A stretch of DNA of 64,000 bases from Paenibacillus lactis (GCF_017873605.1 NZ_JAGGKI010000001.1:434001-498000); one strand, 5' to 3'; shown: positions 8,037 through 16,678, counted from the first letter of the stretch. Numbers and translations are program-made. Notes: generated by a model not told the origin, from the sequence alone.

Positions 8037-8909
8037 ATGATTCGTCTTTGCACAGATCGATTAACGGTCGGTTACGGTGAGAACGTCATATTAGACCGGC
8101 TGAACGTCGATATTCCCGATAAAAAAATCACAACGATCATCGGTCCGAACGGCTGCGGCAAATCCACGCTGCTGAAGGCAATGACGCGCATTATCCCGTA
8201 TCAATCCGGGGCCGCCATTATCGATGGTCAGGAAATCGCGCGCATCAATACGAAGGAGCTGGCCAAGAAGCTGGCCATTCTCCCCCAAACACCGGAGGGT
8301 CCGGGCGGATTGACGGTAGGTGAGCTGGTGTCCTATGGACGCTATCCCCATCAGCGAGGGTTCGGACGTTTAACGAAGCAGGATATGGAGGTTATTGACT
8401 GGGCGCTTTCCGTCACCGGAACCCAGGATTATAAATATCGTTCCGTGGATGCCTTGTCCGGCGGCCAGCGGCAGCGGGTATGGATCGCGATGGCACTCGC
8501 TCAAGAGACCGAGATGATCTTCCTCGACGAACCGACCACCTACCTGGATATGGCTCACCAGCTTGAGATTCTGGAGCTGCTTGAGCAGCTGAACGTCATG
8601 CAAGAGCGCACCATCGTGATGGTGCTCCATGATCTGAACCAAGCGGCCAGATTCGCCGATTACATCATCGCTATGAAAGACGGAAGCGTTATTCAGGCCG
8701 GTGATCCCGAGAACGTCATCTCGCGCGAGGTGCTGAAGAAGGTATTTAACATTGATGCGGAGATCGGACGCGACCCCCGCACCGGCAAACCGTTATGCAT
8801 CACATACAATCTATTAAGAGGAGAGCAAGAACATGAACCCCAATTGGAAGCAAAGCCTGAACTTGAGGAAGCTGATCATCCCGTTTATCGCGCTGCTGTT
8901 CATTCTTAG
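8037..8909 (+). CDS. fhuC: iron-siderophore ABC transporter ATP-binding protein (FhuC/FecE-like)
   Basis: A cytoplasmic ATPase of 290 residues that powers siderophore uptake. Walker A is GPNGCGKSTLLKA (about residue 37), the Q-loop ILPQTPEG, the signature LSGGQRQRVWIAMALAQ, Walker B MIFLDEPTTYLD and the switch His in VLHDLNQ. The start has AGGAGGTG upstream. It is the first gene of a Fur-controlled operon. The last 25 residues form an acidic extension beyond the usual family end, and they overlap the start of the binding-protein gene by 77 nt in another frame. The symbol is given by analogy with the Bacillus fhu system. Confidence 0.93.
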   Translation: MIRLCTDRLTVGYGENVILDRLNVDIPDKKITTIIGPNGCGKSTLLKAMTRIIPYQSGAAIIDGQEIARINTKELAKKLAILPQTPEGPGGLTVGELVSYGRYPHQRGFGRLTKQDMEVIDWALSVTGTQDYKYRSVDALSGGQRQRVWIAMALAQETEMIFLDEPTTYLDMAHQLEILELLEQLNVMQERTIVMVLHDLNQAARFADYIIAMKDGSVIQAGDPENVISREVLKKVFNIDAEIGRDPRTGKPLCITYNLLRGEQEHEPQLEAKPELEEADHPVYRAAVHS

Positions 8910-9819
8910 CGCTTGCAGCAGCCAGCCGAAGGATACCGGAAGCAACGGAAGTGGGACCGCTGCGCCGGAAACTCCAGCAACCAACGACAAAGACAGCGCC
9001 TCCGGCACGATTACATACCAGTCCGAGAACGGGCCGGTCGAGGTACCCGCTAATCCGCAGCGTGTTATCGTACTTTCCACCTTTGCCGGGGACCTGATCC
9101 ATCTTGGCGTCAATATGGTCGGCGTCGATTCCTGGTCCAAGTTAAATCCCGCGTTTGCCGACAAGCTTAAGGATGCCGAAGAGGTATCCGATGAGAATCT
9201 GGAGAAGATCATTGAACTGAACCCGGATCTCATTATCGGACTATCGACAATCAAGAACGTCGATAAATTGAAAGAAATCGCTCCTACCGTTACGTTCACG
9301 TACGGCAAAGTCGATTACCTTACCCAGCATCTTGAAATCGGCAAGCTTGTGAATAAAGAGAAGGAAGCTCAAGCCTGGATCGACGATTTTAAACAGCGTG
9401 CGGAGAAGGCCGGTGAAGAAATTCGCGCCAAGATCGGTGAGGACGCGACCGTATCCGTAATCGAAAGCTTCGAGAAGCAGCTCTATGTATACGGAAACAA
9501 CTGGGGCCGCGGGACTGAGATTTTGTATCAGGCCATGAAGCTGAAGATGCCTGAGAAAGTAAAGGAAACCGCGCTGAAGGAAGGCTACTACGCCATTTCA
9601 ACCGAGGTGCTGCCGGAATTTGCCGGCGACTATATCATTCTCAGTAAGTTCAACGATGCGGACACCTCCTTCCAGCAAACCGATACGTATAAGCAAATCC
9701 CTGCCGTCAAGAACGGCCGCGTATTCGAAGCGGACGGGAACCGGATCTATTTCAACGATGCGACCACGCTCGAATACCAGCTTGAGTTTATTACCGAGCA
9801 TTTCTTGGGCCAGAAGTAA
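8833..9819 (+). CDS. fhuD: siderophore-binding lipoprotein (FhuD-like)
   Basis: A substrate-binding lipoprotein of 328 residues. The signal peptide IIPFIALLFILSAC ends in the lipobox LSAC, with Cys at about residue 28. It is followed by a Ser/Thr/Gly-rich linker and a periplasmic-binding-protein fold. The segments VEVPANPQRVIVLSTFAGD, VNMVGVDSWSKLNP and YVYGNNWGRGTEILYQAM closely resemble, from memory, Bacillus FhuD, which binds hydroxamate siderophores such as ferrichrome. It lies between the ATPase and two permease genes. Its start, preceded by GGAGAG, sits inside the upstream gene. Ligand identity is inferred from resemblance. Confidence 0.9.
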   Translation: MNPNWKQSLNLRKLIIPFIALLFILSACSSQPKDTGSNGSGTAAPETPATNDKDSASGTITYQSENGPVEVPANPQRVIVLSTFAGDLIHLGVNMVGVDSWSKLNPAFADKLKDAEEVSDENLEKIIELNPDLIIGLSTIKNVDKLKEIAPTVTFTYGKVDYLTQHLEIGKLVNKEKEAQAWIDDFKQRAEKAGEEIRAKIGEDATVSVIESFEKQLYVYGNNWGRGTEILYQAMKLKMPEKVKETALKEGYYAISTEVLPEFAGDYIILSKFNDADTSFQQTDTYKQIPAVKNGRVFEADGNRIYFNDATTLEYQLEFITEHFLGQK

Positions 9820-9855
9820 ACTGCCCATCATCCAAACTTAAGGAAAGATGATTCC

Positions 9856-10866
9856 ATGACTAAGCCTACTCAGCGATCCATCCCTTTCTCCGTCAAGCTT
9901 GTTGCCGGTCTCATCGCCTTTGCGGCCATGTTCGTCATTGCGATGGTATTCGGAGCGGCGGAGACCAGTATAAAGGACGTGTGGCTCGCCTTGGCCACCA
10001 AGGCCGAAGGCGAGAAATTGTCCGTCCTGAGAGATATCCGTCTCCCCCGCGAGATTGCAGCCATCCTGGTCGGAGCCGCGCTGGCGGTCTCCGGCGCGAT
10101 CATGCAGGGCCTTACGCGCAACCCGCTGGCGGATCCGGGCCTCTTGGGCCTCACCAGCGGCGCCAATGCGGCGCTCGCATTCACGATGGCCTTTATCCCC
10201 GCGGCCAATTATTTCGGCATTATGGTGGCCTGCTTTATCGGGGCCGCCGTGGGGACCATCATGGTGTTCGGCATCGGCGCGATGCGCAAAGGCGGCTTCT
10301 CGCCGCTCCAGATGGTGCTTGCAGGCTCCGCGGTCTCGGCCTTTCTGTACGCCATCGCCGAAGGGATCGGCATCTATTTTAAAATATCCAAGGATATCTC
10401 CATGTGGACGGCAGGGGGCGTCATCGGAACGTCTTGGGGCCAGCTTCAGACGATCTTCCCGTTCATTCTGATCGGAATCCTGATTGCGATCCTCTTGTCG
10501 AGACAGCTGACCATCCTCAGCCTGAGCGAAGAGGTGGCGACCGGGCTCGGACAAAATATCGCGGTCATCAAATTCGTTTTATTCGTGGTTATTATTCTGC
10601 TGGCCGGCACATCCGTAGCTCTGGTGGGCAATCTGGCCTTCCTCGGCTTAATGGTGCCCCATATCGTCCGGGGGATCGTCGGCACCGATTATCGCCATGT
10701 CATTCCGATGTCGGCTACGGCCGGTGCGGTGTTCATGCTGTTTGCCGATACCGTTGGCCGGACGCTGAATGCCCCGTACGAGACACCGGTAGCCGCGCTG
10801 ATTGCAGTCATGGGCCTGCCCTTCTTCCTGTTTATCGTGCGTAAAGGAGGGCGAGGAATGGCATGA
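9856..10866 (+). CDS. fhuB: iron-siderophore ABC transporter permease (FecCD family, first subunit)
   Basis: An integral membrane permease of 336 residues with about ten predicted helices. The family signature is LTRNPLADPGLLGLTSGANA (about residues 92-111). The segment GLGQN and GNLAFLGLMVPHIVRGIVG near the C-terminal third contain the loop that contacts the ATPase. It would form a heterodimer with the product of the next gene and receive iron-siderophore from the binding lipoprotein. AAGGAAAG precedes the start. The downstream permease overlaps its stop by 4 nt (ATGA), implying translational coupling. Which Fhu permease it corresponds to is not certain. Confidence 0.92.
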   Translation: MTKPTQRSIPFSVKLVAGLIAFAAMFVIAMVFGAAETSIKDVWLALATKAEGEKLSVLRDIRLPREIAAILVGAALAVSGAIMQGLTRNPLADPGLLGLTSGANAALAFTMAFIPAANYFGIMVACFIGAAVGTIMVFGIGAMRKGGFSPLQMVLAGSAVSAFLYAIAEGIGIYFKISKDISMWTAGGVIGTSWGQLQTIFPFILIGILIAILLSRQLTILSLSEEVATGLGQNIAVIKFVLFVVIILLAGTSVALVGNLAFLGLMVPHIVRGIVGTDYRHVIPMSATAGAVFMLFADTVGRTLNAPYETPVAALIAVMGLPFFLFIVRKGGRGMA

Positions 10867-11873
10867 TCCATCCATCATTAGTGAAAAAGCAGCGAATTAC
10901 GTTTCTTATCCTGTTCATCCTAACCGTGTGCACCGTCCTGGTAGGTTTAGGGCTAGGGTATTCTTCGGTCAGCTATGACCGGATTATTCCGACCCTGCTT
11001 GGACAAGGAAGCTTCAAGGAAGAGTTCATTATTTTCTCGGTGCGTCTGCCGCGCATGTTGATTACCCTGCTGGCCGGAATGGCCTTGGCGCTGTCCGGCG
11101 CCATCCTGCAGAACATCACGCGCAACGACCTGGCGGATCCCGGCATCATCGGGATCAACTCGGGAGCCGGCGTCGGCGTGGCCGTGTTCTTTCTGTTCTT
11201 CCCGATCGAGGCCGGCTCCTTTATTTACATGCTGCCCATCGCCGCCTTTATAGGAGCCGTGCTGACTGCGGCATTCATCTACATGTTCGCTTACCGGAAA
11301 GGCGAAGGCCTTCAGCCCGTCAAGCTGGTGCTCACCGGTGTCGGCTTCTCTATGGCACTCTCCGGCGTCATGATCGTGCTCACCTCGTCGGCTGAACGGG
11401 AGAAGGTTGATTTTATCGCCAAATGGCTGGCCGGCGGCATCTGGGGCACGGACTGGCCGTTCATTCTAGCGCTGCTGCCATGGCTGATCGTCCTCGTTCC
11501 GTTCACGCTGTATAAAGCGCAGCGCATGAATCTGCTCGGACTCAGTGATCCGGTCGGCATCGGTGTCGGCGTGTCCATTGAACGGGAGCGGATCGTCCTG
11601 CTCCTGGCCGCCGTAGCGCTGGCGGGATCCGCCGTATCCGTGACCGGCGGCATCACGTTCATCGGTCTGATGGGCCCGCATATTGCCAAGGCGCTGGTCG
11701 GCCCCCGCAATCAGCTGTACATTCCGATTGCGGTCCTGATCGGAGGCTGGCTCCTGCTGCTGGCCGACACAATCGGGCGCAACATCGTGGACCCCGACGG
11801 CATTGCGGCCGGCATCATGGTCGCCATTATCGGCGCACCGTATTTCGTCTACTTGCTGTTAAAGCGAAGTTAA
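10863..11873 (+). CDS. fhuG: iron-siderophore ABC transporter permease (FecCD family, second subunit)
   Basis: The second 336-residue FecCD permease of the operon, with about ten membrane helices. ITRNDLADPGIIGINSGAG is the family signature and GITFIGLMGPHIAKALVG the ATPase-coupling region. It starts in the ATGA overlap with the preceding gene, so equal amounts of both subunits are expected. A terminator 58 nt downstream closes the four-gene operon ATPase, binding protein, permease, permease. Paired with the first permease it would form the siderophore channel. Regulation is through the Fur box at 7986-8000. Confidence 0.92.
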   Translation: MIHPSLVKKQRITFLILFILTVCTVLVGLGLGYSSVSYDRIIPTLLGQGSFKEEFIIFSVRLPRMLITLLAGMALALSGAILQNITRNDLADPGIIGINSGAGVGVAVFFLFFPIEAGSFIYMLPIAAFIGAVLTAAFIYMFAYRKGEGLQPVKLVLTGVGFSMALSGVMIVLTSSAEREKVDFIAKWLAGGIWGTDWPFILALLPWLIVLVPFTLYKAQRMNLLGLSDPVGIGVGVSIERERIVLLLAAVALAGSAVSVTGGITFIGLMGPHIAKALVGPRNQLYIPIAVLIGGWLLLLADTIGRNIVDPDGIAAGIMVAIIGAPYFVYLLLKRS

Positions 11874-11930
11874 TCGTGCCTAAACCTTAATAGGAAAGGC
11901 TTTAATTTAAGCCCATCCCCTGAATTGTAA

Positions 11931-11968
11931 AGAGCCCTGAGACATTTCACGTGTCCTCAGGGCTTTAT
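11931..11968. terminator. terminator between the fhu operon and BCCT gene
   Basis: AGAGCCCTGAG and CTCAGGGCTTTATT form a stem with one bulge. It lies between convergent genes and can serve both. Confidence 0.75.
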
Positions 11969-11989
11969 TCATAACGGCTTATTCATACG

Positions 11990-13540
11990 TCACTTTCTCC
12001 CCTTATTCGCCGCTTCCTCCAAACGGCGGAACCGTTTGAGATCAGCCTTTCGTACAGGCAGCGGCTCATGGGCCATCAGCCTGACCACCGCGACGATCAG
12101 CAGCAGCAGAAGCACCGTAAACGGCAGCGCTGCGATCAGGGAGGCGGTCTGAAGGGCCTCTAGTCCCCCGGCATACAGCAGCACGCCCGCGATGCCGGCC
12201 ATCAGCGTACCCCACACGATTTTGACCATCAGGGAAGGGTTCAGGCTGCCGAAGGTCGTCATACTGGATAGAATATACGTCGCTGAATCTGCTGATGTCA
12301 CCAGAAACGTCAGAATCAGAATGATCGCCAGCACGTTCATCACGGAAGAGAAAGGCAGCTGATTAAACAGCTGGAACAGCGCCGAGGTGACATCCGCATT
12401 GACGGCTGCGGCTATCCCGGTATTCTCATGCAAGTCATACCAGAGCGCGGTCCCGCCGAATACGGCAATCCACAGACAGGCGATGAGCGGCGGAACGACC
12501 ATAACCCCGACAATAAACTCCCGCACGGTCCGTCCTCTGGACACTCTGGCTACGAAAGCACCGACATATGGTGACCAGGCAATCGCCCAAGCCCAATAAA
12601 AAATCGTCCATTCCCGTACCCACGAGCCTTCGGCGTATGGCTGCAGCCGCAAGCTGTACGACACGAAATTCGAGATATAATCGCCCAGCGCCATGGTGAA
12701 GGTCTCCAGAATGAATACCGAGGGCCCGGTGACAAACACAAACAGCAAAAATATGAGCGCCATCGCCAGATTCAAATTACTTAAGTACTTGATCCCCTTA
12801 TCCAGGCCAGTCGTGGAAGAGATCATATAAGCGACAAAAATAATCGCCAAAATCCCCAGCTGAAGGCCAACACCGTTATGAATCCCCGTAATGGTATTCA
12901 ATCCGCCGCTCATCTGCAGCACCCCGAGTCCGATCGAGGTCGCGATTCCCATCACGGTGGCAATGACCGCCAAGATATCAATGCTGTTCTTGACTGCAGG
13001 TTTGGAGCCGGTTACCGGTTCGAGGGCCGTGGATACAAGCCCATTCTTGTTCTTGCGAAACTGCAGGAATGCAATCACCAGCCCGACGAGGGCAAATACC
13101 GACCATTGGCTGATCCCCCAGTGGAAAAAGGAATACCCCATTGCGACACGGGCTGCATCCACGCCTTGGGCCTCGACGCCTGCAAAGGGGGTTTTGAAGA
13201 AATGGCTCATCGGCTCCGCCACGCCCCAGAATACAAGCCCGACGCCGAAGCCGGCCGAGAACAGCATGCCGATCCAGGTGAAGAACGGATATTCCGGCTT
13301 TTCCTTCTCGCCGCCCAGGCGAATCGTCCCGTACTTGCTGGCGGCAACCCAAATCAGAAAGATGATGATAGCAAAAATCGAGAGCAGATAGAACCATCCG
13401 AAATTCGTGGTCGTGAACCTATACAGATGTCCCGCTACTTCACCAAAGGCGCCCGGCATGACCGCTCCCAAAACAGCGAGCACCGCAATGATGACAGCCG
13501 AAACCGAGAACACGACATTTTTCAATATATTCTGTTTCAC
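11990..13540 (-). CDS. BCCT family osmolyte transporter (betaine/choline/carnitine, OpuD-like)
   Basis: A secondary transporter of 516 residues with about twelve helices that takes up quaternary ammonium osmolytes such as glycine betaine, usually with Na+. The family signature is WAWAIAWSPYVGAFVARVSR with GRTVREF after it. FHWGISQWSVFALVGL and GFGVGLVFWGVAEP are further conserved segments; the latter holds the Gly-rich helix 1'. The GTG at 13540 is chosen because GGGGTGAG lies 5 nt upstream; in-frame ATG and TTG codons at 13567 and 13570 have weaker sites. It is a single-gene unit. The exact substrate cannot be read from sequence. Confidence 0.92.
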   Translation of the reverse strand: MKQNILKNVVFSVSAVIIAVLAVLGAVMPGAFGEVAGHLYRFTTTNFGWFYLLSIFAIIIFLIWVAASKYGTIRLGGEKEKPEYPFFTWIGMLFSAGFGVGLVFWGVAEPMSHFFKTPFAGVEAQGVDAARVAMGYSFFHWGISQWSVFALVGLVIAFLQFRKNKNGLVSTALEPVTGSKPAVKNSIDILAVIATVMGIATSIGLGVLQMSGGLNTITGIHNGVGLQLGILAIIFVAYMISSTTGLDKGIKYLSNLNLAMALIFLLFVFVTGPSVFILETFTMALGDYISNFVSYSLRLQPYAEGSWVREWTIFYWAWAIAWSPYVGAFVARVSRGRTVREFIVGVMVVPPLIACLWIAVFGGTALWYDLHENTGIAAAVNADVTSALFQLFNQLPFSSVMNVLAIILILTFLVTSADSATYILSSMTTFGSLNPSLMVKIVWGTLMAGIAGVLLYAGGLEALQTASLIAALPFTVLLLLLIVAVVRLMAHEPLPVRKADLKRFRRLEEAANKGRK

Positions 13541-13664
13541 AATGCTCACCCCAACCTGCTTAGTCATCAATCCCTATACAGTATTTGTATTTAAACCGAA
13601 ATTCATGTACTTAACCGCGGGGCGGGTGTGCAGGCTAGGGTCTATGGGAAAAAAGAAGCCTTGT

Positions 13665-14006
13665 TTAAGATTCATGCTCGTCCTTGCGCGATGCGATATA
13701 TGCTTCACCCAGGTGAACTAGTGCTTCAAGGACCGGTTCAAAGCTTCGGCCGTATTCCGTCATCGTGTATTCCACCTTCGGCGGAACCTCAGCATAAACC
13801 GTTCTGCTGACGATGCCGCCATGCTCCAGCTCCCTCAGATGGACCGTGAGTACATGCCGCGATACATCCGGGATCGCCCTTTGCAGCTCGCCGAATCTCC
13901 GTGTTCCTTGAAACAGCTCATATAAAATGCGGGGCTTCCACTTTCCGCTGATCATCTGCAGGCCGACATCGGCGGGACAGCCGTAAACCTCGTCTTCATA
14001 AGGCAT
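13665..14006 (-). CDS. HxlR family winged-helix regulator
   Basis: A small DNA-binding protein of 113 residues. The HxlR pattern is clear: CPADVGLQMISGKWKPRIL near the N-terminus, RRFGELQRAIPDVSRHVLT as the recognition region, and LRELEHGGIVSR followed by PPKVEYTMTEYGRS in the wing. The conserved Cys near residue 10 may be a redox or electrophile sensor, as in several family members. The ATG has GAGGAGG 12 nt upstream, a longish spacing; a TTG at 14018 would sit too close to the same site. It is divergent from an NTF2-like gene that it may regulate. Confidence 0.88.
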   Translation of the reverse strand: MPYEDEVYGCPADVGLQMISGKWKPRILYELFQGTRRFGELQRAIPDVSRHVLTVHLRELEHGGIVSRTVYAEVPPKVEYTMTEYGRSFEPVLEALVHLGEAYIASRKDEHES

Positions 14007-14128
14007 GGTGCTCGACAACCTCCTCTGTCATTTTTAGATGACTATGTTATGAATTACTGCGTACTTCCTGCGCAGCTCTTATTTCGATAAGCTGTGACTA
14101 TAACCATCATAACGAAAGAGGAGATCCA

Positions 14129-14548
14129 ATGAAATCACCGTTTCCAGACAAGCCTGTCCTTCGGCCGGAAGAGATGAATGCGGCTTTTGCCGACGCCTAT
14201 AATTCAGGAGAGCTTAAACGGCTGCTTGCGCTGTATGAGCCCGGGAGCATTCACGTGCACCCAAGCGGAGCCTTGGAGATCGGTCTCGAGTCCTTCCGTG
14301 CGAGCCTCAAGGAGCTGCTTCAGCTTGGAGGCACCATGACCTCAACCAATGTGTACTGTATCCCCTTTGAAAATATGGCGCTTTTGCGTGCGCACTTCAC
14401 ATTGCATTCGACAGGACCGGACCGAGAGCCCTTGCTGCTGCAAGGCCATACCTCGGAAATCGTCAGGCAGCAGCCGGAAGGTCACTGGCTTTACCTTGTC
14501 GACCATCCCTTTGGGTCCGGACCGCTGGAGCTTCTCCCAAGCAAATGA
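14129..14548 (+). CDS. NTF2/SnoaL-like small protein (nuclear transport factor 2 superfamily)
   Basis: A protein of 139 residues with the cone-shaped NTF2-like pattern: an N-terminal helix containing MNAAFADAYNSGELKRLLALYE, then PGSIHVHPSG, then a helix and strands ending in a basic, Trp-containing C-terminus. Members bind small hydrophobic ligands or act as isomerases; no catalytic Asp/His set could be assigned. The ATG follows AGAGGAG. It diverges from the HxlR regulator, which suggests the pair is one stress-responsive unit. The function is unknown. Confidence 0.8.
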   Translation: MKSPFPDKPVLRPEEMNAAFADAYNSGELKRLLALYEPGSIHVHPSGALEIGLESFRASLKELLQLGGTMTSTNVYCIPFENMALLRAHFTLHSTGPDREPLLLQGHTSEIVRQQPEGHWLYLVDHPFGSGPLELLPSK

Positions 14549-14567
14549 CATCACTTGAGCGAAAAAG

Positions 14568-14605
14568 AAGCCGCCCTGACTCGTTAAACGAGCCGAAGAC
14601 GGCTT
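14568..14605. terminator. two-part hairpin terminator
   Basis: AAGCCG pairs with CGGCTT, and inside it CTCGT pairs with ACGAG. TTTT follows on the plus strand and an A run precedes it, so it can serve both converging genes. Confidence 0.7.
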
Positions 14606-14629
14606 TTCGCTGCTGCAACATTCATTCTA

Positions 14630-15607
14630 TTATTCCTTCACGAGTTCCTTCGTGCTGCGCACCGTATCAATCGGCCGCACCAGCTGCTCGATCTGCTCCC
14701 GCTGCGGTTCAAGGAACGGCGGCAGCGACAGCTTCTCGCCCAGTGTCTCATACGGCTCGTCGCCCATGAAGCCTGGGCCGTCCGTGGCAAATTCGAACAA
14801 AATTTGCGGAGCGACGCGGGCATAGAGCGATTGGAAGAAGTAGCGGTCGACGAAGCCGGAGGTATGGAACTGGAATTGATCCAGCCGTTGAATCCAATGC
14901 TCCAGGACCGACCGGTCCTCGACCCGGAAGGCCGCATGGTGGACCGTACCGAATCCCTGCTGGGCCCGTGGAAGCACGGCGTTATACTCGACAATCACTT
15001 GGGCGCCATTGCCGCCTTCGCCAACATCGAACAGATGAAGCGAGCCTTCCTTCGCAATCTCCTTGAATTCCAGAACCTTCTCCATCATTTCCTTGAAGTA
15101 TTCGAAATTCGAGACCCTGACGAAGATCGGTCCAAGTCCGGTAATGGCATATTCCAGCGGAATCGGGCCCTTCTGCCAAGGCGTGCCGGAGGCAATGCCT
15201 TCGTTCAATTCATCGGACACAAGCTGATACTGCTGATCGTCGAAGTCGACGAAGGAGAGTCTTTTTCTGCCGAAAAGCTCTTGAATGCCTTGGTGCTTCA
15301 CCTTCATCCGGTCAAACCGCTTCACCCAGTATTCCAGCGCCGCATCGCTCGGCACGCGGAACGAGGTTCTGTAGATCTCATCGGTTCCGTGCGTGCCCTT
15401 CCGGATGCCGGGAAAATCGAAGAACGTCATATCCGTTCCCGGGCTTCCCGTATCATCGGCAAAGAACAAGTGGTACGTCTGGATATCATCCTGATTGACC
15501 GTCTTCTTCACAAGGCGCATCCCCAGAACATATGTGAAGAACTCATAGTTCTTCTCGGCGCTGCTGGTTATGGCTGTGACATGATGTATTCCTTTTAATC
15601 CATTCAT
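14630..15607 (-). CDS. ring-cleaving dioxygenase of the VOC superfamily (MhqO/MhqE-like)
   Basis: A protein of 325 residues with two glyoxalase/bleomycin-resistance modules. The first begins GLKGIHHVTAITSS and the second contains GFGTVHHAAFRVED and ends with ILFEFATDGPGF. The His of the first HHV, the His of VHHAAF and the Glu of FEFATDGPG are the expected Fe(II) ligands. In Bacillus, MhqO and MhqE act on hydroquinone-type compounds formed from quinone stress. The promoter upstream carries an MhqR-like operator, which supports the assignment. It is a single-gene unit ending at the hairpin near 14.6 kb. Confidence 0.9.
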   Translation of the reverse strand: MNGLKGIHHVTAITSSAEKNYEFFTYVLGMRLVKKTVNQDDIQTYHLFFADDTGSPGTDMTFFDFPGIRKGTHGTDEIYRTSFRVPSDAALEYWVKRFDRMKVKHQGIQELFGRKRLSFVDFDDQQYQLVSDELNEGIASGTPWQKGPIPLEYAITGLGPIFVRVSNFEYFKEMMEKVLEFKEIAKEGSLHLFDVGEGGNGAQVIVEYNAVLPRAQQGFGTVHHAAFRVEDRSVLEHWIQRLDQFQFHTSGFVDRYFFQSLYARVAPQILFEFATDGPGFMGDEPYETLGEKLSLPPFLEPQREQIEQLVRPIDTVRSTKELVKE

Positions 15608-15680
15608 GGTTTCTATTCCTCCATCTCATATGTTAGGCAGTGTGTACAACACGACAACGATTTATTATTTCTAATTCATA

Positions 15681-15727
15681 TATCTTTAATTTAAGATAAT
15701 TGTAGCACGGATGCGATCTGCCGTCAA
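15681..15727 (-). promoter_or_regulatory. promoter with MhqR-like operator
   Basis: On the minus strand TTGACG (15727-15722), a 17-nt spacer and TACAAT (15704-15699) form the promoter of the dioxygenase gene. The next bases, 15681-15698, read TATCTTTAATTTAAGATA, a near-palindrome with AATT at its centre. It resembles the Bacillus MhqR box (TATCTC arms around AATT). No mhqR gene lies in the window. Confidence 0.75.
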
Positions 15728-15757
15728 CATGAACACCGAAACCAATTATATCGTTAA

Positions 15758-15802
15758 ACAAAAAATAGATGACTCCTGCCCATTACCGGTACAGGAATCA
15801 TC
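15758..15802 (-). terminator. terminator of the XRE-def operon
   Basis: Minus-strand arms GATGATTCCTG and CAGGAGTCATC (one mismatch) are followed by TATTTTTTG. It lies directly downstream of def. Confidence 0.85.
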
Positions 15803-15836
15803 TTGAATCCCTTACCTAGAAACATGCTTATTCTAT

Positions 15837-16358
15837 TTATACAACCCCCGAATTGGTCAGCCTGATCACGGGCAGCAGCTCGATTCTGCGGTTCGTCTCT
15901 TCATGATACAGCCAGCCGTCTTGAACGTGATCGACAAACAGGATTCCGTTCAAATGGTCAATCTCATGCTGCATGCACCGGGCCAGATAGCCCTCTCCTT
16001 CCAAAATGACCGTCTCGCCCTGCCGATTGAGCGTCTTCACCTTCACGTGGTCCGCCCGCTTCACATATCCGTAGTAGCCCGGATAGGACAGGCACGCCTC
16101 GGGCCCTGTCTGCTCCCCGTCCATCTCCACGATTTCAGGGTTGATGAGCTCGATCAGCCCTTCGCCGCAATCCATGACCAGCAATCGGCGCAAAATCCCG
16201 ATCTGGGGCGCGGCAAGACCAGCGCGGCCTTCCTCATCATACAGCGTCTCCACGAGATCATCCAAAATTTTCAGTGTTCTTTCATTCACCGCTTCAACGG
16301 GCCTCGCCGTCTTGCGCAGAATGGGATCGCCAAATGGCACAATCGGTTTTACCGCCAT
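15837..16358 (-). CDS. def: peptide deformylase
   Basis: A metal enzyme of 173 residues that removes the N-formyl group from nascent proteins. The three motifs are present: GLAAPQIG, EACLSYPG (usually EGCLS) carrying the metal-binding Cys, and QHEIDHLNG with the two metal-binding His and the catalytic Glu. The second motif has Ala in place of the common Gly; this is seen in some secondary deformylases and the key Cys is intact. Its ribosome site AAAGGAGG overlaps the last codons of the XRE regulator gene 4 nt upstream. The pair is therefore an operon, and the regulator may control this deformylase. Confidence 0.93.
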   Translation of the reverse strand: MAVKPIVPFGDPILRKTARPVEAVNERTLKILDDLVETLYDEEGRAGLAAPQIGILRRLLVMDCGEGLIELINPEIVEMDGEQTGPEACLSYPGYYGYVKRADHVKVKTLNRQGETVILEGEGYLARCMQHEIDHLNGILFVDHVQDGWLYHEETNRRIELLPVIRLTNSGVV

Positions 16359-16362
16359 GGTG

Positions 16363-16608
16363 TTACGCCTCCTTTATCTTTGAAGGTGTCGGTGTATGGA
16401 CCCATAAGTCGCTCGGCGTACATTCCAGTGCCGTGCACAGGGCATCCAATGTCTCCACCTTCATCTGCTTGGGCCGGTCCGACAGCAAGGCACTGATGGA
16501 AGCCGCTGAAAGACGGTAGTCCGCCTTCTCTTGCAGCAGTCTCGCCAAAGCTGCGCCCGACCAGATTCCGCGCTGGGCCATAACGCTTCGCAGCATCCAT
16601 TCAAGCAA
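16363..16608 (-). CDS. small XRE family helix-turn-helix regulator (YozG-like)
   Basis: A Cro/C1-type DNA-binding protein of 81 residues with little beyond the helix-turn-helix: RGIWSGAALARLLQEK, then LSAASISALLSDRPKQ, then VETLDALCTALECTPSDLW. The ending ALECTPSDLWVH is typical of YozG-type regulators. The TTG at 16608 is preferred because GGAGGTG lies 6 nt upstream; an in-frame ATG at 16632 lacks a good site. It is co-transcribed with def. Two tandem palindromes just upstream are probable autoregulatory operators. Confidence 0.87.
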   Translation of the reverse strand: MLEWMLRSVMAQRGIWSGAALARLLQEKADYRLSAASISALLSDRPKQMKVETLDALCTALECTPSDLWVHTPTPSKIKEA

Positions 16609-16641
16609 ATGCTCCACCTCCCCATCCAACATTCACAAAAT

Positions 16642-16678
16642 ATTAGGTATTACCTAATTTTATTAGGCAGCGCCTAAT
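16642..16678. promoter_or_regulatory. two tandem palindromes ATTAGG-N5-CCTAAT
   Basis: ATTAGGTATTACCTAAT (16642-16658) and ATTAGGCAGCGCCTAAT (16662-16678) share identical 6-bp half-sites, and their centres are 20 bp apart, close to two helical turns. They lie just upstream of the XRE-def operon. This geometry suits cooperative binding of two regulator dimers, most likely the XRE protein itself. Confidence 0.75.
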
